Positions 1 through 6,356 of a stretch of DNA of 13,650 nt are shown one piece after another (positions within the stretch are counted from its first letter, which is position 1; every line of letters begins with the position of its first letter). The notes under the pieces are model-generated. The model made no database searches. It was not told the origin of the DNA and was given only the letters and a program-made list of their open reading frames with translations. Position numbers and translations under genes: made by a program. The stretch is from JBOFSR01 sp051651645 (GTDB taxonomy: Bacteria > Spirochaetota > Spirochaetia > Treponematales > Treponemataceae): the NCBI GenBank assembly GCA_051651645.1, contig JBOFSR010000128.1:1-13650 (forward strand), given 5' to 3'.

Positions 1-512
1 AAATTATTAGCGAAAAAATTGAACACTGGATTTTTTATACAGAACAACGAAAAAAAATTGATATGCTAAGAAGTCTAATTTATGCATTAAAACCAGAAAA
101 AATGTTGATTTTTTCTGCAAATACGAGTCAAGTTGAAAACATTGTAAATAAACTGCAATATAAAAAGATTGATTGCCTGCCTCTTTTTTCTAAAATTGAT
201 AAAAAGATTAGAAAAAGCTCCCTTGATAATTTTAAAAATGGCAAATGTTCTATTTTGGTTACCAGTGATATTGCTGCTCGTGGACTTGATATTCCTAATA
301 TTACACATATTGTTCAAATGGATTGCCCCTCAAATGATGATTTTTTTATTCATCGAGCGGGACGCACTGCTAGAGCAGGAAAAAAAGGGATTAATATTCT
401 TCTAGGCGATCGAAATGAGTTATATGCATTCTCAAAGCTCGAAAAAAAGCTAAAAATTATTATGCAACCAAAAGAACTTTATAGTGGCAAAGTTTGCTCT
501 CCTACTGAATAA
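1..512 (+). CDS. DEAD-box RNA helicase, C-terminal part (5' end outside window)
   Basis: The frame is open from the left edge (first full codon at base 3) to a TAA at 510-512, so this is the C-terminal piece of a longer gene. The visible protein is a RecA-like helicase C domain. It has the motif IV region (MLIFSANTSQVENI), motif V (TSDIAARGLDIP, bases about 261-296) and motif VI (HRAGRTARAG, bases 351-380), whose arginines contact ATP across the domain interface. This combination is typical of DEAD-box ATP-dependent RNA helicases that remodel RNA in ribosome assembly or mRNA decay. The protein ends soon after the helicase core, with no long basic tail, so it looks like a minimal-core member. 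The ATG at 63 is an internal methionine, because coding sequence clearly continues upstream (IEHWIFYTEQRKKID precedes it). Which subfamily (RhlE-, CsdA- or DbpA-like) cannot be told from this piece. Confidence 0.9.
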   Translation, partial: IISEKIEHWIFYTEQRKKIDMLRSLIYALKPEKMLIFSANTSQVENIVNKLQYKKIDCLPLFSKIDKKIRKSSLDNFKNGKCSILVTSDIAARGLDIPNITHIVQMDCPSNDDFFIHRAGRTARAGKKGINILLGDRNELYAFSKLEKKLKIIMQPKELYSGKVCSPTE

Positions 513-570
513 ACAGAACGAGTCTTTCTAAAACACATTATTCCTATAGTAAGATCTAAACCTCTGTTTA

Positions 571-610
571 AAAAATCAAAAAGACAGTAATCATGTAATC
601 ACTGCCTTTT
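571..610 (-). terminator. Hairpin terminator closing the leftward gene run
   Basis: Arms 579-591 and 598-610 flank a 6-base loop. Read on the minus strand they form an unbroken 13-pair stem with two G-U wobbles. The stem is followed by a U-rich stretch (complement of 571-582), 28 bases after the isomerase stop codon. On the plus strand the same two positions become A·C mismatches, so the structure favours termination of leftward transcripts, though it may also help end the helicase transcript. Confidence 0.7.
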
Positions 611-637
611 GAAGTTTTTTCTAAAAATAAAACCTAA

Positions 638-1693
638 TTATTTTACGTTTACAATCTCAAGTTCAAATAGAATATGAGAATTTGGAGGAATTGCTCCAGG
701 AGACCCTGCAGCTCCATACGCTAGTGCTGGTGGAATTATAATCGTTCGTTTTTCACCATTTTTCATATCTTGAACCATTGCATCAAATCCAACTATCATT
801 TGTCCACTTGCTGTAACAAAAGAAAGTGGGATGCCTCTTTGTACTGATGAATCAAAAACTTTATCATCCAAAAGCTTTCCTGTGTAATGAACATCAACAT
901 ATTTGCCTTGCCCAATTTTTTCTCCAGAACCTTCTGCTGTAATTTTATAACGCAAGCCCTTCGAATCTTTTGTAAAATCAGAATATTTTAGCTCAATCAT
1001 TTTCATCGCATCTTCTTCAGCTTTTTTTTCAGCATCAGTTGCAATCTTAGAACTTAAAGTATTAAAAATTGCTTGTGTTGACTTAAAATTTTGTGCATCT
1101 TTTCCAAGGCGAATAATTTTAACCGATTTCATCACATCACCTTGAGCAATATTATCTACAACATCTTGTCCCTCAACAACTTTTCCAAAAACAGTGTGTT
1201 TTCCGTCAAGCCAAGGAGTTGCAACATGTGTAATAAAAAATTGACTACCATTTGTTCCTGCACCAGCATTTGCCATAGAAAGCACACCAGGCCCGTCATG
1301 TTTAAGAGTTGGTACAATTTCATCAACAAAACTATACCCAGGTCCACCAGTTCCCGTTCCCGTTGGATCACCACCTTGAATCATAAAGTTATCAATAACA
1401 CGGTGAAATTTTAATCCATCATAATACGGTTTTCCATTTGCGGCATCTAAAGTACCCTCAGCAAGACCAACAAAATTCGTAGCAGTTAAAGGCGTTTCTT
1501 TGTAAAAAAGCTCTAAGACAATATTTCCTTTATCTGTTTCAATGACAGTAAATAAGCCATTTTTACCTTTTAGAGCCTCTATATTTTGACTCTCTTGTGC
1601 ATTAAGACTTGATGTTTTCATCTTATTACATCCTCCTAAAATACTACAAACTATTAAAAGTGTAGCTAAAATAATAGTGCTGTGTTTTTTCAT
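638..1693 (-). CDS. Exported cyclophilin–FKBP fusion peptidyl-prolyl isomerase, lipoprotein
   Basis: This 351-residue protein joins two unrelated prolyl cis-trans isomerase folds. Residues 1-22 are a lipoprotein signal ending in a lipobox (LGGC, Cys22 lipidated), so it should be membrane-anchored outside the cytoplasm. Residues about 46-197 are a cyclophilin domain with FHRVI (catalytic Arg99), QGGDP, NGSQFFI and a drug-pocket tryptophan at 161. A charged helical linker (about 200-240) leads to an FKBP domain (about 243-351) with Tyr270, Phe280-Asp281, IIIPPALAYG and the closing IPPNSHILFELEIV. Key residues of both domains are present, so both are probably active. Family knowledge: I recall cyclophilin-first dual immunophilins (CFBP) being described from Treponema denticola. 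The start is fixed by AGGAG at 1700-1704, 6 bases before the ATG. It is the last gene of the leftward run, 27 bases after the exported protein, and likely helps fold exported proteins. Confidence 0.93.
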   Translation of the reverse strand: MKKHSTIILATLLIVCSILGGCNKMKTSSLNAQESQNIEALKGKNGLFTVIETDKGNIVLELFYKETPLTATNFVGLAEGTLDAANGKPYYDGLKFHRVIDNFMIQGGDPTGTGTGGPGYSFVDEIVPTLKHDGPGVLSMANAGAGTNGSQFFITHVATPWLDGKHTVFGKVVEGQDVVDNIAQGDVMKSVKIIRLGKDAQNFKSTQAIFNTLSSKIATDAEKKAEEDAMKMIELKYSDFTKDSKGLRYKITAEGSGEKIGQGKYVDVHYTGKLLDDKVFDSSVQRGIPLSFVTASGQMIVGFDAMVQDMKNGEKRTIIIPPALAYGAAGSPGAIPPNSHILFELEIVNVK

Positions 1694-1720
1694 TATAAAC
1701 TCCTATTAGATTAAAATTAT

Positions 1721-2524
1721 TTACAGATTATCTGTAAAACTTGTATATTGAGATTGAAACCAATCATACAATGCATTTGTTCGTGCAGTAAGTGATCGAG
1801 TAATTTTATTTTCAACGGCAGAAATAGGAAGAAAATCCGCTTGAAATAAAACATACGTTACCAAGCAACTACCTAAATCATTGACAACTAATGAAACATT
1901 TAACTTTTGCGGCTCAATAATTTTAAAAATTGAGTACCACAGTGCATCAATATTTGTTGAGTGAAATCCAACCTCCGTCTTTGTTTGGCGATACGTATAC
2001 TCATAAACAAAACGGCCAAAAGTTGAATCTTTTTGAACAACAGTAATTTGCATTCCATCGGCGTCACCATCAAGAGGATCAGCAAGACGCTCCTTACTTT
2101 TTTTATCAGCTACAACATAGGACTCTTCATATAAATCACGCATTGCTTTTCGGCTATGGGAATAATACTGCGACTGTGTTAGCAACGAAATTGAGCGAGT
2201 GATTTTTGAAATTCTTTCAATATCGCTTCCAATAGCGGTATTTTTTTCTTTAGGCATAACGTACAAAGACTCAACAACAAAGGTTGGCTTTGGGGAGTTT
2301 TCCCAAGAAGTTTTAATTTCATCACCTAAAGCTGTTTTTGGCATCATAGAAGGCGAGAAACCTTCCTTATTATATGAAATAAGCTCTAATTTTTTATTAA
2401 CAGAAAGATTTTTTGCAATATCCTCTGGCAGAATAGATGAAAGAACCGAAAAAGAATCCTCTGCAAAAAGAGACTTTGTGAAAAAAAAGCTAACGAAGCA
2501 AACTTTAATAAAACGATTTTTCAA
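1721..2524 (-). CDS. Exported protein of unknown function (267 aa)
   Basis: I do not recognise this family; it may be a spirochaete-restricted one. The N-terminus is a clear Sec signal peptide: Lys/Arg at 2-6, a hydrophobic Phe/Val/Ser core to about residue 19, then LFA before Glu22, so cleavage after Ala21 is likely. There is no lipobox cysteine, so the mature protein (about 246 residues) is probably periplasmic. It is mixed alpha/beta in appearance, with no later membrane segment and no repeats. The start is TTG at 2522-2524, two bases after the jag stop. The only ribosome-binding site is AAAGGAG at 2538-2544 inside the end of jag, 13 bases from the TTG, which is a long spacing. No ATG lies near, and the signal peptide requires a start here. 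Translation is probably coupled to jag. Its place between jag and an exported isomerase suggests an envelope role, by context only. Confidence 0.8.
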   Translation of the reverse strand: MKNRFIKVCFVSFFFTKSLFAEDSFSVLSSILPEDIAKNLSVNKKLELISYNKEGFSPSMMPKTALGDEIKTSWENSPKPTFVVESLYVMPKEKNTAIGSDIERISKITRSISLLTQSQYYSHSRKAMRDLYEESYVVADKKSKERLADPLDGDADGMQITVVQKDSTFGRFVYEYTYRQTKTEVGFHSTNIDALWYSIFKIIEPQKLNVSLVVNDLGSCLVTYVLFQADFLPISAVENKITRSLTARTNALYDWFQSQYTSFTDNL

Positions 2525-2526
2525 AG

Positions 2527-3240
2527 TTATCGTCTTGCTCCTTTAAAAATCACCCGAACCTGCTTATACAGACCCTCGCCCTCACTTTTTGTTTCAACAT
2601 CACCAATATCGTTGAGTGTTGTATGAATAAGCCTTCGTTCAAAGGGATTCATTGGCTCTAAAAGCATTGATTTTCGAGACGTTCGCACTTTGTCAGCCAT
2701 ATTATACGCAAGGCGAACCAAAGATTCTTCACGACGAATACGATAATTTTCACTATCTAAAATAACTTTCATGCTCTCTTGACCAAGCTTTCCTGCATAA
2801 ACATTTGCCAACAACTGCAAAGAATCAAGAGTTTTTCCCTTTTTACCAATTAAAACAGGGGAATTTTCAGAAGTCAATTTAAGCCCTAATTTTCTGTCAT
2901 CTCGAAACATAACATCAACTTGCACTTCATAGCCCATCTTTTGAATAAGCGTCGTTACAAAATCAACCATCGCTTTTTCAAAATCATTTTGCGGTGCAGG
3001 ATCAGCAAACATTCCCATGTTTGAAATTTTGGCAGGCTGAGGAGCAGAAGCTCGTACGTGATTTTGAACGCTTTCAAGGGCATCAATGTGTACTCGAATT
3101 CGCACAAAACCTTTTTTAAAAATACTATTTTTTTGTGTCTCAAGTATTTCAACATCAAATTGATCTTGATCAACCCCTAAATCGGCTGCAGCTGCTTCAA
3201 TTGCCTCTTTTTCAGTTTTTCCTTCATATTCATAGGTCAT
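2527..3240 (-). CDS. jag: Jag/KhpB-type RNA-binding protein (Jag_N, KH and R3H domains)
   Basis: The 237 residues show the full Jag (SpoIIIJ-associated, also KhpB/EloR) layout. A Jag_N domain spans about 1-52. A low-complexity linker follows (about 53-85). A type II KH domain spans about 86-162 with the RNA-binding loop IGKKGKTLDSLQ (131-142). A C-terminal R3H domain (about 165-237) carries the R-x3-H signature, Arg202 and His206. The protein is cytosolic and binds single-stranded RNA; in streptococci the family is tied to control of cell elongation. It lies 81 bases downstream of yidC, the classic yidC–jag order, and two bases before the next gene. The start is well supported by a perfect AGGAGG at 3246-3251, 5 bases before the ATG. 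Confidence 0.95.
   Translation of the reverse strand: MTYEYEGKTEKEAIEAAAADLGVDQDQFDVEILETQKNSIFKKGFVRIRVHIDALESVQNHVRASAPQPAKISNMGMFADPAPQNDFEKAMVDFVTTLIQKMGYEVQVDVMFRDDRKLGLKLTSENSPVLIGKKGKTLDSLQLLANVYAGKLGQESMKVILDSENYRIRREESLVRLAYNMADKVRTSRKSMLLEPMNPFERRLIHTTLNDIGDVETKSEGEGLYKQVRVIFKGARR
2538..2544 (-). promoter_or_regulatory. Ribosome-binding site inside jag for the TTG-started exported protein
   Basis: The minus strand reads AAAGGAG here, within the last codons of jag and 13 bases before the TTG at 2524. It is the only Shine-Dalgarno-like site available. The spacing is longer than usual, so re-initiation after jag may matter. Confidence 0.5.
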
Positions 3241-3321
3241 ATAAACCTCCTTATTCTTATAAAATATCGTATGTAATTTTCAACTTTTCATTAAAAAAGT
3301 AAAACAACTAATACAAACCGT

Positions 3322-5106
3322 CTATTTTTTCTTTCGTTTTTTATGCACAATCGGACTAAGTTCTTGATTTTCCATCTTCTTGCGATGCATAATTTTGTTT
3401 ATAGTAACTTGCTGTACAAGCTGTAAAATATTGCTGACTGTCCAGTAAATAATAAGACCTGATGGTGCATCATAAAAAAGAAAGAAGAAAAACAAAGGCA
3501 TTCCGTACATCATTATCTTCATAGAAGGATTGTTTTGAGCACTTCCAGAGCTTTGCGTAAACTTTCCAAACAAAAGTTGTGAAATCACATAAATTACAGG
3601 CAAAACCCGAATATCGCTTACTTGCCAAAATAAAAGATTAAGTGGTTGTGCAAAGGTAAAAATGCTATCTCCCTGCGATAAATCAGGAATCCAGCCTTGA
3701 ATAAACATAGCTCCACGAAACTCAAAGTAGTTATTAAAAAGATTAAACATGGCAAAAATTAACGGAAATTGTATTACCAACGGCAAACAACCAGAAAGCG
3801 GATTATAACCTGTCTCTTGATAGAGTTTTGCCATTTCGGCATTCATTTTTTCAGGCTCGCCCTTGTATTTTGTTTGAATTTCTTGCATTCGCGGTTGAAG
3901 CTCTTGCATTTTCAATGTCGAAACAGAGCTTTTTTTTGTCAGCGGATACATGGCAATTTTCAAAAGAATGGTCAAAAGAATAATCGAAATTCCCCAGTTT
4001 GGAATGATTTTATAAAACATTTCCATAATCCATTTTAAGATTGCCTCAAGCCATGAAAGAACTCCCGTTGAATCAATACTTTCATTTAAGCGAAGGTTTG
4101 AAAGATTCCATTCATTATCTTGACTATTATTATATTTTGAAAGAAAAAATTCATTTTTTGGTCCCATATATATGTAATAGGTATCTTGATTTTTTGCATT
4201 ACGAACCGGATTTCTCACCAAAAATGACTGTGCATTTGCATAATCATTCATCTCAACTTGGGTAGAATACAGCACTTTTTCAACGGCGCTATTTTCAGGA
4301 GGAATAACTAAAACTGCAAAATACTTGCCTGTAATACCTGTCCAAGAAAAGCTACTGTCGTATGATTTAGTTTGAGCATCACTCAAAGCTTGCTTCTTTC
4401 TTTTATCATTAGTATAAGACATGAAGGAGCGACTTTCATAACGATCTTTTTTCTTATCAAAATAAGGTCCAATTTGTGGCGGAGTTCGCAACGTATACGC
4501 AACATTATTAAAACTCAAGCCAGAAAAATCATTTTCACCCGCAACAATAATATCAAGCTGAAAAAGATAATCATGCGGCTTAAAGGTATATTGTTTTATG
4601 AGCGTAAACTCTATATCTTTGCCATCAGAAGATTTTGTCGCGAAAGTGCGGAAAAATCCGACGGAGTTTTCATTAATACGGCGAATAGTAAAAAGGTCGT
4701 TTGTAATAGCGGTAGCAGCATCCCCAAAGGCAAGACTAAAGGCACGATTTGCTTGACTAATATTATCTGCCATTTGAACAGGAACGCCTTTATCAAGGTG
4801 ATCAAGCAATTCATACGAAATAATATCGCCACCACGATTGCTAAACCTTACACGAAGCAACTCTGTTTCAAGCACAATCGTCTCTTCTTTGGTTTCTTGC
4901 TCAACCACTTCGATTGCAGGAACTACACTACTCGCAATAGAAAGATTGTCAAGCTGAGTTATTTGAGTATCACTTTGCATTGATTGTAATTCTTGATCCA
5001 AAAGAGAAGCAGGCGGTACAGGCGGAAAAAATCTCAACTGCAAAAATGAAGAACCCATAATCACCAGTAAAGAAAGCACAGCGGCAATTATATAATTTTT
5101 TGTCAT
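3322..5106 (-). CDS. yidC: Membrane protein insertase YidC/Oxa1
   Basis: This is a 594-residue YidC of the Gram-negative type. An N-terminal membrane anchor (residues about 5-25) leads to a large periplasmic P1 domain (about 80-345). The conserved insertase core follows, with membrane segments near 372-390, 435-460, 500-515 and 533-565. The core shows NWGISIILLTILLKIAMYPLT, the cytoplasmic coiled hairpin ELQPRMQEIQTKYKGEPEKM, and YNPLSGCLPLVIQFP. The substrate-contacting position that is Arg in E. coli is Lys383 here, a substitution common in other phyla. The tail is strongly basic (HKKRKKK). It inserts and folds inner-membrane proteins with or without SecYEG. The start was chosen at the ATG at 5104-5106 because AGGAG (5112-5116) lies 5 bases upstream; the longer TTG start at 5127 has no such support. 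It sits 225 bases after yidD. Confidence 0.97.
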   Translation of the reverse strand: MTKNYIIAAVLSLLVIMGSSFLQLRFFPPVPPASLLDQELQSMQSDTQITQLDNLSIASSVVPAIEVVEQETKEETIVLETELLRVRFSNRGGDIISYELLDHLDKGVPVQMADNISQANRAFSLAFGDAATAITNDLFTIRRINENSVGFFRTFATKSSDGKDIEFTLIKQYTFKPHDYLFQLDIIVAGENDFSGLSFNNVAYTLRTPPQIGPYFDKKKDRYESRSFMSYTNDKRKKQALSDAQTKSYDSSFSWTGITGKYFAVLVIPPENSAVEKVLYSTQVEMNDYANAQSFLVRNPVRNAKNQDTYYIYMGPKNEFFLSKYNNSQDNEWNLSNLRLNESIDSTGVLSWLEAILKWIMEMFYKIIPNWGISIILLTILLKIAMYPLTKKSSVSTLKMQELQPRMQEIQTKYKGEPEKMNAEMAKLYQETGYNPLSGCLPLVIQFPLIFAMFNLFNNYFEFRGAMFIQGWIPDLSQGDSIFTFAQPLNLLFWQVSDIRVLPVIYVISQLLFGKFTQSSGSAQNNPSMKIMMYGMPLFFFFLFYDAPSGLIIYWTVSNILQLVQQVTINKIMHRKKMENQELSPIVHKKRKKK

Positions 5107-5331
5107 ATCTACTCCTAAATTTTTCAAAAAAATCTTGAAAAATGCGAGTTTTACTTAAGTCTAAGTAGCAAAACATCGCTTTGAATTGAACTGAAATAAT
5201 CTTTTCCAAACAAAAGCAATTCGCAAATTATTTTTATAAGCATTTGTAGCAAGACAATCAAAATCAGCACAATTATTGTTTAAGGATTTACCAGCAAACT
5301 CACACTACCCTTTCCCTGATTACACAAATCA
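5107..5331 (-). other. Non-coding leader between yidD and yidC, with hairpin before the yidC RBS
   Basis: This is the longest gap in the leftward run. I see no convincing gene in it. A perfect 9-pair A/T-rich inverted repeat (arms 5119-5127 and 5135-5143, 7-base loop) ends two bases before the AGGAG of yidC (5112-5116). An 11-base odd palindrome ACAATTATTGT lies at 5269-5279. I find no well-spaced promoter, so yidC is either cotranscribed with yidD or uses a non-consensus promoter here. Confidence 0.4.
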
Positions 5332-5547
5332 CTACGGAACAGGATCATATCCGCCCTTACAGAAAGGATTGCATCGAAAAAATCGTTTTATCGCTAAAAT
5401 CGATCCATGTGCTGCACCATATTTTTTTATGGCATCAAAAGCATACTCAGAGCAAGTTGGATAAAATCGGCAAGCACGAGGCAACAAAGGGGATAAAGAA
5501 AATTTATAAAAACGCAAAAAAAACATCAAAACAGAAGATACTTTCAT
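5332..5547 (-). CDS. yidD: YidD, membrane protein insertion efficiency factor
   Basis: This 71-residue protein matches the YidD family almost end to end. It has an amphipathic N-terminal helix (MKVSSVLMFFLRFYKFSLSP), then RACRFYPTCSEYAFDAIKKYG, and a closing RCNPFCKGGYDPVP. The four family cysteines are at 26, 32, 59 and 63. YidD associates with the inner face of the membrane and aids YidC-dependent insertion. The start ATG overlaps the rnpA stop as ATGA (5544-5547). No Shine-Dalgarno sequence is evident on this strand before it, so translation probably depends on rnpA. Order rpmH–rnpA–yidD–yidC is the conserved bacterial arrangement. Confidence 0.96.
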   Translation of the reverse strand: MKVSSVLMFFLRFYKFSLSPLLPRACRFYPTCSEYAFDAIKKYGAAHGSILAIKRFFRCNPFCKGGYDPVP

Positions 5548-5903
5548 GACAGGAGTAATTTTGCTCTTTTAAACAGAAATAAAACTTGATTATATCGAAG
5601 ATGAAAATCATCGTGATGAGGATAAAGCAATAAAAGCACATCATATCCACCGCACAACAAACTTTTTATATGACGATATGCCTCACGAACAAGGCGTTTA
5701 GCATAGTTGCGTTCAACAGCATTGCCAAAGCCTCTTTTTAAAGTGACAGCAAATCGGTTTGTATTAGTATTGTTTGGCAAAATAAACAGTCTCATTCCTG
5801 TAGTATAAAAACTTTTACCAGTTTTTAATAACCTTCTAATATCATTTGATTGTGAAATTCGTTCCCATTTATTAATTTTACCGGTTTTTCGAAATTCCAA
5901 CAT
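5544..5903 (-). CDS. rnpA: Ribonuclease P protein component
   Basis: The 119-residue product is the small basic protein subunit of RNase P, which matures tRNA 5' ends together with the RNA subunit. The diagnostic RNR-type helix is GFGNAVERNYAKRLVREAYR (about residues 59-78), where the usual RNR triplet reads RNY. The length is typical. The N-terminus has the basic leader and ISQSNDIRRLLKTGKSF that precede the central cleft. It starts 6 bases after the rpmH stop and shares ATGA with yidD. No purine-rich ribosome-binding site is visible upstream of the ATG at 5903, so coupling to rpmH translation is likely. Confidence 0.95.
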   Translation of the reverse strand: MLEFRKTGKINKWERISQSNDIRRLLKTGKSFYTTGMRLFILPNNTNTNRFAVTLKRGFGNAVERNYAKRLVREAYRHIKSLLCGGYDVLLLLYPHHDDFHLRYNQVLFLFKRAKLLLS

Positions 5904-5909
5904 TATTGA

Positions 5910-6065
5910 TTAATATGGTTTTTTCTCATCAGAAACAGATAACTTATAACGTCCCTTTGCACGGCGTCTTTTTAAGATCATTCGTCCACCGCGTGTTTTC
6001 ATACGAGCACGAAAACCAAACTTTCTGTTTCGTTTGACTCGGCTCGGTTGATATGTTCTTTTCAT
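5910..6065 (-). CDS. rpmH: 50S ribosomal protein L34
   Basis: This 51-residue, highly basic protein has the unmistakable L34 sequence: start MKRTYQPSRVKRNRKFGF, then RARMKTRGGR and LKRRRAKGRYKLSV. A short acidic/basic tail (SDEKKPY) follows the usual end at KLSV. The start at 6065 is set by homology and by AGGAG at 6073-6077, 7 bases upstream. Longer in-frame starts up to 6098 would add residues foreign to L34. It is the first gene of the leftward run and lies behind a promoter at 6142-6170. It is not next to dnaA, which flanks rpmH in many other bacteria. Confidence 0.97.
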   Translation of the reverse strand: MKRTYQPSRVKRNRKFGFRARMKTRGGRMILKRRRAKGRYKLSVSDEKKPY

Positions 6066-6141
6066 CGAAGAACTCCTTATTATATAACGATAAATCACTT
6101 TTTAAAAATAATTTATCAAAATTTGACAAATTGAGTGTCTG

Positions 6142-6170
6142 AGTTTACTAAAAACAAGATAATGTGTCAA
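6142..6170 (-). promoter_or_regulatory. Sigma-70-type promoter for the rpmH run
   Basis: On the minus strand a perfect TTGACA (-35, bases 6165-6170) is followed by a 17-base spacer and TAAACT (-10, bases 6142-6147, 4 of 6 to consensus). Transcription would begin near 6135, giving a leader of about 70 bases before rpmH. Confidence 0.6.
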
Positions 6171-6321
6171 GTTGTCTGTTAGGGATTTGCAAAAAAAATA
6201 TATTTATAGCACATCACAGACAAACGAAAAAAGTAAAAATCCTGTGCTTTCATAAGTTTTTGACAAATCTACACTCGCTAAATCATCAAACAAGCACAAA
6301 TCAGTATACTTATTCATGCAC

Positions 6322-6350
6322 TTGCTTTTTTTACATTTATAGCATATTCT
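6322..6350 (+). promoter_or_regulatory. Possible pepT promoter (would give a leaderless mRNA)
   Basis: TTGCTT (6322-6327), a 17-base spacer and TATTCT (6345-6350) form a moderate sigma-70-like match. The predicted transcription start falls at about the pepT ATG (6357). An alternative -10, TATACT at 6305-6310, lacks a good -35. Confidence 0.3.
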
Positions 6351-6356
6351 TTAGTC

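Larger units (their letters stand above)
6066..6356. other. Divergent intergenic region between rpmH and pepT
   Basis: These 291 bases hold the rpmH promoter and ribosome-binding site on the minus strand. A 10-base direct repeat TTTGACAAAT occurs at 6122-6131 and 6259-6268. A possible pepT promoter lies at its right end. I find no DnaA box, no small gene and no RNA gene, so it does not look like a replication origin despite its rpmH neighbour. Confidence 0.55.

Noticed and set aside
510..570. 8-base inverted repeat TAAACAGA/TCTGTTTA after the helicase gene
   Set aside because: The arms are 45 bases apart with no T-run suited to termination. An A/T-rich 8-mer pair at this distance is expected by chance.
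3256..3283. Promoter-like TTGAAA-16-TATAAG on the minus strand before jag
   Set aside because: Both hexamers score 5 of 6, but the predicted start falls within the AGGAGG of jag, which would damage its translation. Probably a chance match.
3637..3637. Lysine instead of arginine at the YidC substrate-contact position (Lys383)
   Set aside because: Many bacterial YidC proteins outside the Enterobacteria carry lysine in this segment, so it is normal variation and not a defect. Position is approximate.
4372..4983. Long plus-strand open frame (203 codons) antisense to yidC
   Set aside because: It lies entirely inside the secure yidC gene. Its product has no recognisable domain and looks like a reading of reverse-complement yidC codons.
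5233..5257. Possible minus-strand promoter (TTGTCT and TATAAA) in the yidD–yidC gap
   Set aside because: The spacer is only 13 bases, too short for a sigma-70 promoter.
6079..6084. TATAAT on the minus strand just before rpmH
   Set aside because: A transcript from it would begin inside the rpmH ribosome-binding site, and no -35 is properly placed. The promoter at 6142-6170 is better.
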